DNA of 7,955 nucleotides from Actinomycetota bacterium (GCA_003155275.1 PMCC01000093.1:7093-15047), one strand, 5' to 3'. Counted from the stretch's first letter, positions 1-6,209 are shown. Numbers and translations are program-made. The notes: a model not told the origin generated them from the sequence alone.

Positions 1-209
1 TAAACAAGGATATAAATATTTTAAAAAACCTTTTTATTGCGGGGCTCATATTTGTATTGTCGATTTTTTTTATAATACTTATACTTTTAACTTTTTATCT
101 TGCAAATAATTTTAAAATGGACAGCAGCCTTTATATGATTATTGCCATTGTTTTTTTAATAATCGCTATTGCCGTTTATGTTGTAAAGTCAAGGATTGCT
201 GAGAAGTGA
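1..209 (+). CDS. C-terminal part of a small membrane protein, probably NuoA-like (5' end outside window)
   Basis: A reading frame is open from the left edge to a TGA at 207-209 and gives 68 visible residues. Two hydrophobic helices are evident, about residues 9-35 and 44-62, joined by a short polar linker (NNFKMDSS). The protein ends with YVVKSRIAEK, which resembles the NuoA ending of the type YVWKKGALEW. It stops 1 nt before the NuoB start, the normal place for nuoA. If it is NuoA, the conserved FDVE-type acids and the Glu opening the last helix are not visible: a Met stands about where that Glu would be. The linker is a few residues longer than usual, so this alignment is loose. It could instead be an unrelated two-helix subunit. 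The identity is inference from position and the tail motif. Confidence 0.5.
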   Translation, partial: NKDINILKNLFIAGLIFVLSIFFIILILLTFYLANNFKMDSSLYMIIAIVFLIIAIAVYVVKSRIAEK

Positions 210-210
210 C

Positions 211-615
211 ATGAAGTCTCTGGTAAAAAATAATCTTAATTTGTTTGTCGCTGGGTTTGGATGCTGCAAACAGGAGATTTTTGCAGCGAGCGGGCCGGTT
301 TATGATATTTCCAGGTTCGGTATAAATTTCACCAGCATACCGGAGGAATCCGATGTACTGGTTATCCAGGGATTTTATAATAAAGAAGGCCAGTCAAGGC
401 TTTTAAAATATTATGCAAGAATGCGGGAACCCAAATGGGTGATTGCTGTGGGCAAGTGTGTTGTAGACTGCAATCTTTTAAACAAAAGCTTCCAGTTTGA
501 TGACGGCTTCAGGGAAATAATAAATGTGGATTTTTTTGTTCCCGGATGCCCGCCAAGGCCTGAGGCTTTCATGTATGCCATTTTAAGGCTGCTTGAAAGT
601 CCGCCTGATTATTAA
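211..615 (+). CDS. nuoB: NuoB-like [4Fe-4S] (N2 cluster) subunit of a complex I-like oxidoreductase
   Basis: A 134-residue protein of the NuoB / group 4 hydrogenase small-subunit superfamily, which carries the terminal cluster N2 of the electron wire. The four expected ligands are present: Cys18-Cys19 (GFGCCKQE), Cys83 (EPKWVIAVGKC) and Cys113 (VPGCPPRPEAF). The adjacent CC pair is the complex I form, not the CxxC of hydrogenases. However, the stretch after it (EIFAASGPVYD..RFGI) reads like group 4 hydrogenase small subunits such as HycG. Residues after Cys83 are VVDC rather than the usual small CASSGG-type loop, adding an extra Cys87. The protein is shorter than typical NuoB (about 160-220 residues), with almost no N-terminal extension. 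ATG 211 is chosen over the in-frame TTG 196 because it follows GAGAAG (201-206) and the previous gene's stop. The product is expected in the peripheral arm at the membrane face. Confidence 0.9.
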   Translation: MKSLVKNNLNLFVAGFGCCKQEIFAASGPVYDISRFGINFTSIPEESDVLVIQGFYNKEGQSRLLKYYARMREPKWVIAVGKCVVDCNLLNKSFQFDDGFREIINVDFFVPGCPPRPEAFMYAILRLLESPPDY

Positions 616-649
616 AACAATGTGGAATCTAAAAAAACAGGTCATTTAA

Positions 650-2155
650 ATGGCAAAAGAACTATATGACGGAATCTATTCTTCACACAAACTTGTGTTT
701 ATAGAACGCATAGAGAAGAATATTGATTATTATTTAAAAAACAGGATTCTTGAAGTAAAAAGGCTTCAGCAGGAGCTTTTTTGTGTTTTAAATAAGTCCA
801 GCCTGATTTCAGTCCTGAAAGAGTTGAAGGAAAATCCGGAATTTGATATACAGGTAATAAATTCCATAAATCTTTTTAAAAGCAATGGAAGATACTGCCT
901 GCTTATAGGCCTTTCCTCTGTCGCAAACAATTACTCCATGCTCTTAAAAGTGCTTTTAAATTCCGGAACCGATGATGGCTCCCGTCAGGAGTATAAGGAA
1001 ATACTGCCGGAAATTGTGCAGATATTTAAGGCAGCAGAGTTTTATATGTCAAGGAACAACCTCACACATAGTTATAATGACGCGGTTTTTGAAAGCCAGG
1101 TTTTTGACGGATTTGACAGCTTCGATATTTTCCTTTCAACAGATTATGATATTATAAACAGGGCATATTTAGACACTGCAATTTCCCGGGTATTGCCGCA
1201 GAACTTTAATAAAGATTCCAGCCTTTTTGACTTGCAGACATCTGTCAGCAGATACGATTACAGCGCCGGCATATTCCCCGAATTGTGTCTTTGCCTTGCA
1301 GTGGAAGAACTTTTAAAGATCAAAGTCTCAAGAAGGGTGCAGTACATCAGGATATTGTTAAGTGAGCTTTCCAGGATTTCAAGCCATATTTATTTTGTTG
1401 CCAGGATTGCAAAAGTAATCGGAGCTGATATGGCATTCAATTTTTCGCTTTTGGAAAGAGAGCATGTCTTGAGGATCCTGGAAGAGATAACAGGCTCAAG
1501 AATAAATCCCAATTTCATTAAAATCGGTGGAATAAAAAAGGACTTTAAACCGGAAACGGCCGCAAATATTAAAGGCAGCCTTTCCGGGATTTTGAAGGCA
1601 GTTTACAAGCTTGAGACTCTGCTTCTTGATAATTCAATAATCACGGCAAAACTTAAAAATACCGGAGTGGCCGATAAGGATGTAGCGTTGGCTTGCGGCA
1701 CAACAGGGCCCAACCTAAGGGCATCCGGGGTAAGGTACGATATAAGAAAAAACAGGAACCTGATGCTTTACAAGGATCTTTCTTTTCTTGTGGCAATGGG
1801 AAAATACGGTGATTGCCTTGAAAGAGTGCAGATACGCTTCAGGGAGATTTACCAGTCAATTAAGATAATTGACCAGATAACAAGCGACCTTCCTGATGAG
1901 TACATAAAAAAACCTGTCGATATATCAGAAGTAGAACTTGAGTATTCAGAAATGATTTCAAGTGTCGAATGTCCGCATGGTGTTTTTAAAACATTTATTG
2001 AAATGAAAGATAACCGGGTTTTAAACCTTATTGTTTTGGGGCCTTCAAGGAACAGCCTTTATTTTGCTGAGAAAATATTGCCGGGAAACCGGGTTGAAGA
2101 TGTAGAGCTGATAATTGCAAGCCTTGATATATGCAGCGGGGAATTGATGTCATAA
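650..2155 (+). CDS. nuoCD: Fused NuoC-NuoD-like subunit lacking the NuoD N-terminal quinone-site segment
   Basis: A 501-residue protein. Residues about 1-150 are a weakly conserved NuoC (30 kDa) domain, ending near AAEFYMSRN, which aligns with the AxWxERE motif of that family. Residues about 195-501 are NuoD (49 kDa): SRYDYSAG (200-207), AVEELLKI (217-224), the RISSH helix (242-246), ITGSRINPNFIKIGGIKKD (280-298), GPNLRASGVRYDIRK (353-367), KYGDCLERV (385-393) and the terminal SLDICSGE (491-498). The NiFe-binding CxxC pairs of hydrogenase large subunits are absent, so this is complex I-like and not a hydrogenase. About 80-100 residues are missing compared with E. coli NuoCD (about 600), and the lost part includes HPxTHG. 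Tyr204 of RYDY fits the conserved quinone-site Tyr. Val256 stands where an LDxGA Asp is usual. ATG 650 follows a weak ACAGG. The stop overlaps the next ATG (TAATG). Confidence 0.88.
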   Translation: MAKELYDGIYSSHKLVFIERIEKNIDYYLKNRILEVKRLQQELFCVLNKSSLISVLKELKENPEFDIQVINSINLFKSNGRYCLLIGLSSVANNYSMLLKVLLNSGTDDGSRQEYKEILPEIVQIFKAAEFYMSRNNLTHSYNDAVFESQVFDGFDSFDIFLSTDYDIINRAYLDTAISRVLPQNFNKDSSLFDLQTSVSRYDYSAGIFPELCLCLAVEELLKIKVSRRVQYIRILLSELSRISSHIYFVARIAKVIGADMAFNFSLLEREHVLRILEEITGSRINPNFIKIGGIKKDFKPETAANIKGSLSGILKAVYKLETLLLDNSIITAKLKNTGVADKDVALACGTTGPNLRASGVRYDIRKNRNLMLYKDLSFLVAMGKYGDCLERVQIRFREIYQSIKIIDQITSDLPDEYIKKPVDISEVELEYSEMISSVECPHGVFKTFIEMKDNRVLNLIVLGPSRNSLYFAEKILPGNRVEDVELIIASLDICSGELMS

Positions 2156-3090
2156 TGCTGATAATTTTTAAAAATGTCATATATATTTTCCTGATTTTTG
2201 CAGTTAACCTTGCTGTCTGTTCTTATTTGATAAACAAGGTATCTGCAAGGTCGGAACTGCGTAGGGGTTTTATTGCAAGCAGGGCGGGCGGCTTGGGATA
2301 CCCTTTTTTGGAAATATCAAAATATCTTGCCAAAAGCTCCAGGTTGGGCATATGGGAGATATTTCTTTTGTTCTTTTCTTTTTTTATCTGGACCGTAATA
2401 CCTTTTTCCCAGACCCTTATTTTAATCAAAGTTGATTCTGACCTTCTTGCCGCTGTTTTGTTTTATATAATCCTTGTATTTTTTTTCATGGTAAATGCCT
2501 CAAGCAGCTCTTATGGTTTTGTGTGGAATAATTTTTTAAAAAAAGTCCTGATGATGTTTTCAATTTTTATTCCAATGCTGTTCAGCATTGCCAGCCTTGT
2601 GCTGATAAACAGGACATTAAACTTAAGGGAGATAGTAGGGTTTCAGTACCAGTATTGGAATATTATCTACCAGCCGCTTGGCTTCATATTGATGTTGACT
2701 TCGGCATTTGTACAATTCAAGCTGACGGGGCTTGTCAGGAAAAGTACAATACTGCTTTCAGAAAATTCTGAAAAAGAAGGTGCAGGTTTTGGCAGGCTGA
2801 TAACCAGGGTTTCAAATTACAGTACACTGTTTTTCCTGCTGGTTATTATTGTTATACTCTACCTTGCAGGATGGCAGAACTTGTATTTTATCAATGGGAA
2901 TATAATGTTTGTCCTGAAATTCTATATTTTATTTTTTTTAATACTGCTTCTAGATAAGGCGACACCCCGGCTTGATGACTATAATTATCTTATAAGCATA
3001 AACTGGAAATTTATAGTGCCGATATCTGCAGTAAATTTCATTTTGACCATAGTATTTTTTATATTGAGAAATATATATAATCTGATTTAA
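2155..3090 (+). CDS. nuoH: NuoH-like integral membrane subunit (divergent)
   Basis: A 311-residue, very hydrophobic protein with about eight membrane segments. It belongs to the NuoH / HyfC / EchB family, which anchors the peripheral arm and forms the quinone entrance in complex I. Recognisable landmarks are the first cytoplasmic loop (SELRRGFIASRAGGLGYPFLEISKYLAKSS, residues 33-62, shown here in its full extent only by position) matching the R.GP..G..Q..AD..KL region, and the last loop KATPRLDDYNYLISINWK (268-285) matching the RA..PR.R.D....L.WK motif of NuoH. The middle cytoplasmic loop (about 185-220) lacks the family's AE.NR.PFD.PE.E and TEYSG acidic residues. ATG 2155 is preferred over ATG 2131 because it forms a TAATG stop-start overlap with nuoCD, a normal coupling arrangement, and gives a typical short N-terminus before helix 1. 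Confidence 0.85.
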   Translation: MLIIFKNVIYIFLIFAVNLAVCSYLINKVSARSELRRGFIASRAGGLGYPFLEISKYLAKSSRLGIWEIFLLFFSFFIWTVIPFSQTLILIKVDSDLLAAVLFYIILVFFFMVNASSSSYGFVWNNFLKKVLMMFSIFIPMLFSIASLVLINRTLNLREIVGFQYQYWNIIYQPLGFILMLTSAFVQFKLTGLVRKSTILLSENSEKEGAGFGRLITRVSNYSTLFFLLVIIVILYLAGWQNLYFINGNIMFVLKFYILFFLILLLDKATPRLDDYNYLISINWKFIVPISAVNFILTIVFFILRNIYNLI

Positions 3091-3108
3091 ACCATTGGCA
3101 ATTTAGAT

Positions 3109-3180
3109 TCAGGGCAAAAGCAATAGAAGGGGTCAGGCAAAGCAATTTAAGGTGTGACCAGGGCAAAGTAATTTAAAAGC
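3109..3180 (+). repeat. Three imperfect copies of a ~24-nt unit in the nuoH-nuoI gap
   Basis: The core CAGGGCAAAAGCAAT at 3110-3124 recurs as CAGGCAAAGCAATTTAA (3134-3150) and CAGGGCAAAGTAATTTAA (3159-3176), a period of 24-25 nt. GGTCA (3131-3135) and TGACC (3155-3159) form an inverted pair across the middle copy. The octamer GGGGTCAG (3129-3136) occurs again at 7097-7104. The copies lie in a gap of 141 nt within an otherwise tightly packed operon. They could be a decayed mobile or REP-like repeat, or protein-binding sites. The repetition is seen directly; any role is inference. Confidence 0.6.
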
Positions 3181-3184
3181 AACA

Positions 3185-3206
3185 AAGGACATTATTAAAG
3201 GTCCTT
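3185..3206 (+). other. Small hairpin upstream of nuoI
   Basis: AAGGAC (3185-3190) and GTCCTT (3201-3206) form a 6-bp perfect stem with a 10-nt AT-rich loop. It lies 11 nt before the nuoI ribosome binding site and has no following T-run, so it is not a good intrinsic terminator. It could influence mRNA stability or nuoI translation. The stem is short enough to have arisen by chance. Confidence 0.35.
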
Positions 3207-3216
3207 GAAAGATTTT

Positions 3217-3222
3217 AGAGGG
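3217..3222 (+). promoter_or_regulatory. Ribosome binding site deciding the nuoI start
   Basis: AGAGGG lies 9 nt upstream of ATG 3232. This favours ATG 3232 over the in-frame TTG 3205, whose own upstream AAGG is closer and sits in the loop/stem of a small hairpin. Family alignment also begins naturally after ATG 3232. Confidence 0.6.
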
Positions 3223-3231
3223 TATAATCAA

Positions 3232-3663
3232 ATGAGACCGGTTGTAAGGGATTTTTTTACAGGTTTTGGAAACTTATTCAGGAAACCAAGGACTGTTGTT
3301 TTTCCTAAAGAAAAAATAATAATTCCTGAAGCCAGCAGGGGGATTCCAAGGCTTAAGCTTGACCTTGATTCTCTCGAAATCCTTTGTAATGGCTGTGGAA
3401 AATGTAAAACTGCCTGTTCTGAAAACTGCATAGAAATCAGGAGAGAAACTGATGACAAGGGGTTTGAAGTGCTGGAGGAGTTCTATATGGATTTAAGCAG
3501 CTGTATTTTCTGCGGCAATTGTGTTGATGCCTGTGACAGAAAAGCAATCGAGATGACATACAGGCATATGCTTGCAGATCCCGACAGGGCATCATTGAGG
3601 ATTGAGAAGATGGATCTTATTAAACAGGCTGATTACTCAATACGGGAGTTCTGGGGGAGATAA
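3232..3663 (+). CDS. nuoI: NuoI-like 2x[4Fe-4S] ferredoxin-type subunit
   Basis: A 143-residue iron-sulfur protein that in complex I carries clusters N6a and N6b and hands electrons to the NuoB cluster. The N-terminus (GFGNLFRKPRTVVFPKE, residues 11-27) is the classic NuoI amphipathic segment of the form LFRKP.TV.YP.E. The first cluster set is Cys52, 55, 58 and 62, with an additional Cys66; the second is Cys91, 94, 97 and 101 (CIFCGNCVDAC). Both sets keep CxxCxxCxxxC, but the usual following Pro is Ser63 in one and Asp102 in the other. The C-terminal IEMTYRHMLADPDRASL matches the NuoI pattern after cluster 2. All eight ligands being intact suggests a working electron path. The stop codon overlaps the next ATG (TAATG). 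Length is slightly below typical bacterial NuoI. Confidence 0.92.
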   Translation: MRPVVRDFFTGFGNLFRKPRTVVFPKEKIIIPEASRGIPRLKLDLDSLEILCNGCGKCKTACSENCIEIRRETDDKGFEVLEEFYMDLSSCIFCGNCVDACDRKAIEMTYRHMLADPDRASLRIEKMDLIKQADYSIREFWGR

Positions 3664-4238
3664 TGGACGGAAAATTGATATTGGGCTTTTTGAACTATTT
3701 ATTTTTTACCCTCATTTTTATTTTTGGGCTCATTTCCCTGCTTGTCAGGGACCAGAGGAGAAAACTCTCATTTCTTTTTATGGCGCTTCTCTCGTCAGGA
3801 GTCCTGTACTATTTGTTTTTTGCTGGAATAGCTTTCATATTGCCGGGAATAGTATTAATATTTTTTTGTCTTCTTCTTTACATGTTTGTTGCCAGCCAGG
3901 AATTCTACGGATTCGGGAAGTCTTCTGTACCGGCAGAAAAGCTTCTGCAGAAGGGCAGGCATATCACTAAGGGCTTCTGGCTAAAACCGCCGATCATTAT
4001 TAACTTTTTTGTGTCCCTGGCTGTAAGCGCAGGGGCAGGGGTGATATTTTTCATCTACACAAAGAGTTTTTTCAAGGATTTATTGCTTGTGAAAAGCTTT
4101 AAAGTTGCAGTAATGGGGGATATCATAAATAATATTGGAGCCAATTATATTCCTGCCGTCCTTATGCTGTCCATTGCCCTTTTTTCCAGTGTCTTCTGGT
4201 TTATAGCAATACTTGCAAACAGGAGGGCAAAGAATTGA
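3663..4238 (+). CDS. nuoJ: NuoJ-like membrane subunit
   Basis: A 191-residue protein with five predicted membrane helices (about residues 7-27, 36-54, 56-77, 112-132 and 162-184), the topology and length of NuoJ. The last helix, NYIPAVLMLSIALFSSVFWF ending in ILANRRAKN, fits the NuoJ pattern of YLLPFE...S.LLLVALIGA..LARR. Position between nuoI and nuoK supports the call more than sequence does. In NuoJ the third helix carries a conserved YxGAIMVLF motif involved in coupling. Here the corresponding helix (about 59-77) reads ILPGIVLIFFCLLLYMF and lacks the Tyr-Gly-Ala element. A strong GGGGGAGA (3653-3660) precedes ATG 3663, and the start overlaps the nuoI stop. The gene ends overlapping the nuoK TTG start by 4 nt. 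Confidence 0.75.
   Translation: MDGKLILGFLNYLFFTLIFIFGLISLLVRDQRRKLSFLFMALLSSGVLYYLFFAGIAFILPGIVLIFFCLLLYMFVASQEFYGFGKSSVPAEKLLQKGRHITKGFWLKPPIIINFFVSLAVSAGAGVIFFIYTKSFFKDLLLVKSFKVAVMGDIINNIGANYIPAVLMLSIALFSSVFWFIAILANRRAKN
4221..4226 (+). promoter_or_regulatory. Strong Shine-Dalgarno for a TTG-initiated nuoK
   Basis: AGGAGG sits 8 nt upstream of TTG 4235, inside the end of nuoJ. There is no ATG nearby that would preserve the first NuoK helix, so this site decides that nuoK begins with TTG. Confidence 0.75.
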
Positions 4239-4588
4239 ATTTACAGTATTTAGTACTTTTAAGTTTTCTAATTTTTCTTTTGGGAATTTTTGGGGCATCG
4301 TTTTCCAGAGGCTTCCTTTCGATAATTATCTCTTTCCAATTTATAATCGTATCATCCCTTTGCAATTTTTTTGCTTTTTCGCTTTATCTTTATGAGTCAT
4401 CTACCTGGGATAAGACTTTTGTTTTTTTTGCATTTGCAAGCATATACCTTCTTCTGTTTGCTATAGTATTTTACAATTATTCAAGGCAGACCGGTGTTTA
4501 TGAATTGGACGCAGGAAAAGATTTCGGATTGTTTAAATTTGACAAGTCTGACTGGTGGGGAGAAGAAAAACCTGATGATAATCAGTGA
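4235..4588 (+). CDS. nuoK: NuoK-like membrane subunit lacking both conserved glutamates
   Basis: A 117-residue protein with three membrane helices (about residues 4-22, 28-52 and 60-81) and a polar C-terminal tail, the NuoK/MrpC-like architecture. It starts at TTG 4235 behind a perfect AGGAGG and overlaps the nuoJ stop. It aligns without gaps to E. coli NuoK from the GxxG of helix 1 (Gly17, Gly20) through helix 3. In that alignment Glu36 corresponds to Gln35 (IISFQFII) and Glu72 corresponds to Tyr71 (FASIYLLL). Both glutamates are proton-path residues in complex I. The tail (YELDAGKDFGLFKFDKSDWW) is longer and more charged than usual. No stop or frameshift is visible, so the gene is intact, but its ability to carry protons is doubtful. 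Confidence 0.75.
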   Translation: MNLQYLVLLSFLIFLLGIFGASFSRGFLSIIISFQFIIVSSLCNFFAFSLYLYESSTWDKTFVFFAFASIYLLLFAIVFYNYSRQTGVYELDAGKDFGLFKFDKSDWWGEEKPDDNQ

Positions 4589-6209
4589 ACTTTTAAATAA
4601 AATTTACCCATTTTATGCAGGAGCAAGCATTGCCTTCGCCGGTATAATACTGGTGTTCTTTGGGCTATCCAAAAGAAAAGGATTTAAAATATTTGGAATA
4701 GTGCTGGCTGCAGTTTCAATTATTACAGCAATATTTTTAAACATCCGGACATTTGTCATATTTGGTGATTTTTCCAGTGATCTTTTTGGCTTTAATCTTT
4801 ATGCTGCTTCCGCAATAGTAATAGTTCTTTTTACCGCATTAAACATTCTAATCTTTATTTCTATACTAAATTTTCACAATGATAACTTCATAAAAATCGT
4901 GCTGGTTTTTTTAACTTGTATATTTTTCTTTACGGTATTTATTTATGCAAATAATTTCATAATGATCTTTACAAGCTTTGCTGTTTTACTTCTGGCTGTT
5001 TTTCAGTTAAATTCCGTATTAAACAGCGGGGCAGGCAAAAGCGGTTTTTCAGAATACTCTATAAAAAACAGCATAATAAGGTTTTACCTGGCAGCCGCAT
5101 TTTCATTTTTGCTGACTTTTATGGGTTATTCGCTGATTTATAGTTCGACAGATTTTAAATTTTTCAAGCAGCTGCTGGAATCCGATAAAATGTCCAGTCC
5201 TCTTGTGATAGCAGGGCTGTTTATTATCCTTACAAGCCTCTATATATTCATGTTTATTTTTCCTCTGCAGAGCGCATATATTAAAATGCAAAACCGCATC
5301 CATTATTCAAGCATGCAGGTTGTATGGTTTTTCTATTTCCCTGCAGGTATTTTGATGTTTTTAAAACTAAAAGATGTTTTATTCTATTTTATGTCCAGGC
5401 ACATTCAGCCGGTTGCGGGCGTACTTCTTGCGGTTTCAGCAATTTGTATACTTGGCGGAAATATCGGGGCCGTAAAAGCGCAGGGCTTAAGAAGGATCCT
5501 GTCATTTTTATATCTTTCAATGACCGGACAGATACTTCTGGGATTTGCCCTGTTTGGCCTGGGCGCACTAAGCAGCTCAAGGGCAATATGGCTTGCAGTT
5601 GCCAATATTTTATTCATGGCGCTTATTTACTTTCCATTGGGCCTTTTTTCTTCGGAGCTTGAAAGATGGTTTGGTACAGACAGAATAGCCAATATGGCCG
5701 GATTCTTAAGGACACAAAAATACATTGGAATTAATCTTTTGATAATACTGCTTGCTTTTGGGGGCTTAACCGGCACTGCAGGTTATATTTTAAGGTTTTT
5801 GTATATCCAGCCCTTCCTTGCAGGATTTAATGAGCTGCTGCGCATAGGTACTGACGCCGGGCAGTCAGTATTAAATATCATAAGTTTTGCCGTGGCGCTT
5901 GTTTCGTGGGTATTCATCGCTGCCAATGTTATAAGGCTGATATTCTGTCTTTCAAAAAGACCCCCGGAATCCGGACAAATCGGTGGAGCAGTAGGAGAAC
6001 CGGTTCCAACTTCTGTTATTGCTTCATCCAGGAGCCATGCAATTTCAAAACAGGCAGATGAAGGGCACTTTAGATTTTCGCGGTTTTTACATGTTTATCT
6101 TACGCTCTTTTCAGTAATAATTATTTTGTCAGGAATAGTGGGATTACTTGAAATATTGGGTGTCAATTTGGGTTTTTTAAATTTCAGCCTGATAAACTGG
6201 AATTTTTAA
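4575..6209 (+). CDS. nuoN: NuoN-like antiporter-type membrane subunit (divergent)
   Basis: A 544-residue protein with about 14 membrane helices, family proton_antipo_M. The best landmark is GGNIGAVKAQGLRRILSF (294-311), matching the GN..AL.Q.N.KR.LAYSS block of NuoN and NuoM, followed by GQILLGFALFGLG. GLTGTAGYILRFLY (397-410) matches the TM12 SLAGIP..GFIGKFY block, with Arg407 in place of E. coli NuoN Lys395. Ala136 stands at the TM5 Glu133 site and Leu219 at the TM7 Lys217 site. No Lys occurs between 239 and 263, where Lys247 would fall. ATG 4575 is chosen because it lies 9 nt after GAGAAG and begins just before helix 1; GTG 4494 or ATG 4500 would overlap nuoK much more. A 40-residue polar loop (460-500) near the C-terminus is unusual. 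It overlaps nuoK by 14 nt. Confidence 0.8.
   Translation: MIISELLNKIYPFYAGASIAFAGIILVFFGLSKRKGFKIFGIVLAAVSIITAIFLNIRTFVIFGDFSSDLFGFNLYAASAIVIVLFTALNILIFISILNFHNDNFIKIVLVFLTCIFFFTVFIYANNFIMIFTSFAVLLLAVFQLNSVLNSGAGKSGFSEYSIKNSIIRFYLAAAFSFLLTFMGYSLIYSSTDFKFFKQLLESDKMSSPLVIAGLFIILTSLYIFMFIFPLQSAYIKMQNRIHYSSMQVVWFFYFPAGILMFLKLKDVLFYFMSRHIQPVAGVLLAVSAICILGGNIGAVKAQGLRRILSFLYLSMTGQILLGFALFGLGALSSSRAIWLAVANILFMALIYFPLGLFSSELERWFGTDRIANMAGFLRTQKYIGINLLIILLAFGGLTGTAGYILRFLYIQPFLAGFNELLRIGTDAGQSVLNIISFAVALVSWVFIAANVIRLIFCLSKRPPESGQIGGAVGEPVPTSVIASSRSHAISKQADEGHFRFSRFLHVYLTLFSVIIILSGIVGLLEILGVNLGFLNFSLINWNF
6015..6046 (+). repeat. Possible REP-like palindromic element inside the nuoN coding sequence
   Basis: ATTGC (6018-6022) and GCAAT (6039-6043) are inverted copies around a short spacer, in the context GTTATTGCTTC...GCAATTTC. 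This resembles the ends of a dispersed bacterial palindrome family of the form GTCATTGCGAG...GCAATCTC. The translation VIASSRSHAIS (residues 481-491) recalls the VIAS-type peptides that such elements encode. It lies in the only long polar loop of the protein. The stem is short, so chance is possible. Confidence 0.35.

Noticed and set aside
650..2155. [NiFe] hydrogenase large subunit
   Set aside because: The N- and C-terminal CxxC ligand pairs are absent; the ending SLDICSGE fits NuoD, not the hydrogenase DPCLSC type.
3205..3228. TATAAT at 3223-3228 and TTGAAA at 3205-3210 as a promoter for nuoI
   Set aside because: The spacing is only 12 nt, and transcription would begin at or after the ATG at 3232.
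5103..5617. Several minus-strand and alternative-frame open stretches across the antiporter gene
   Set aside because: They lie entirely within the well-supported + strand membrane protein, have no family signal and are shadows.
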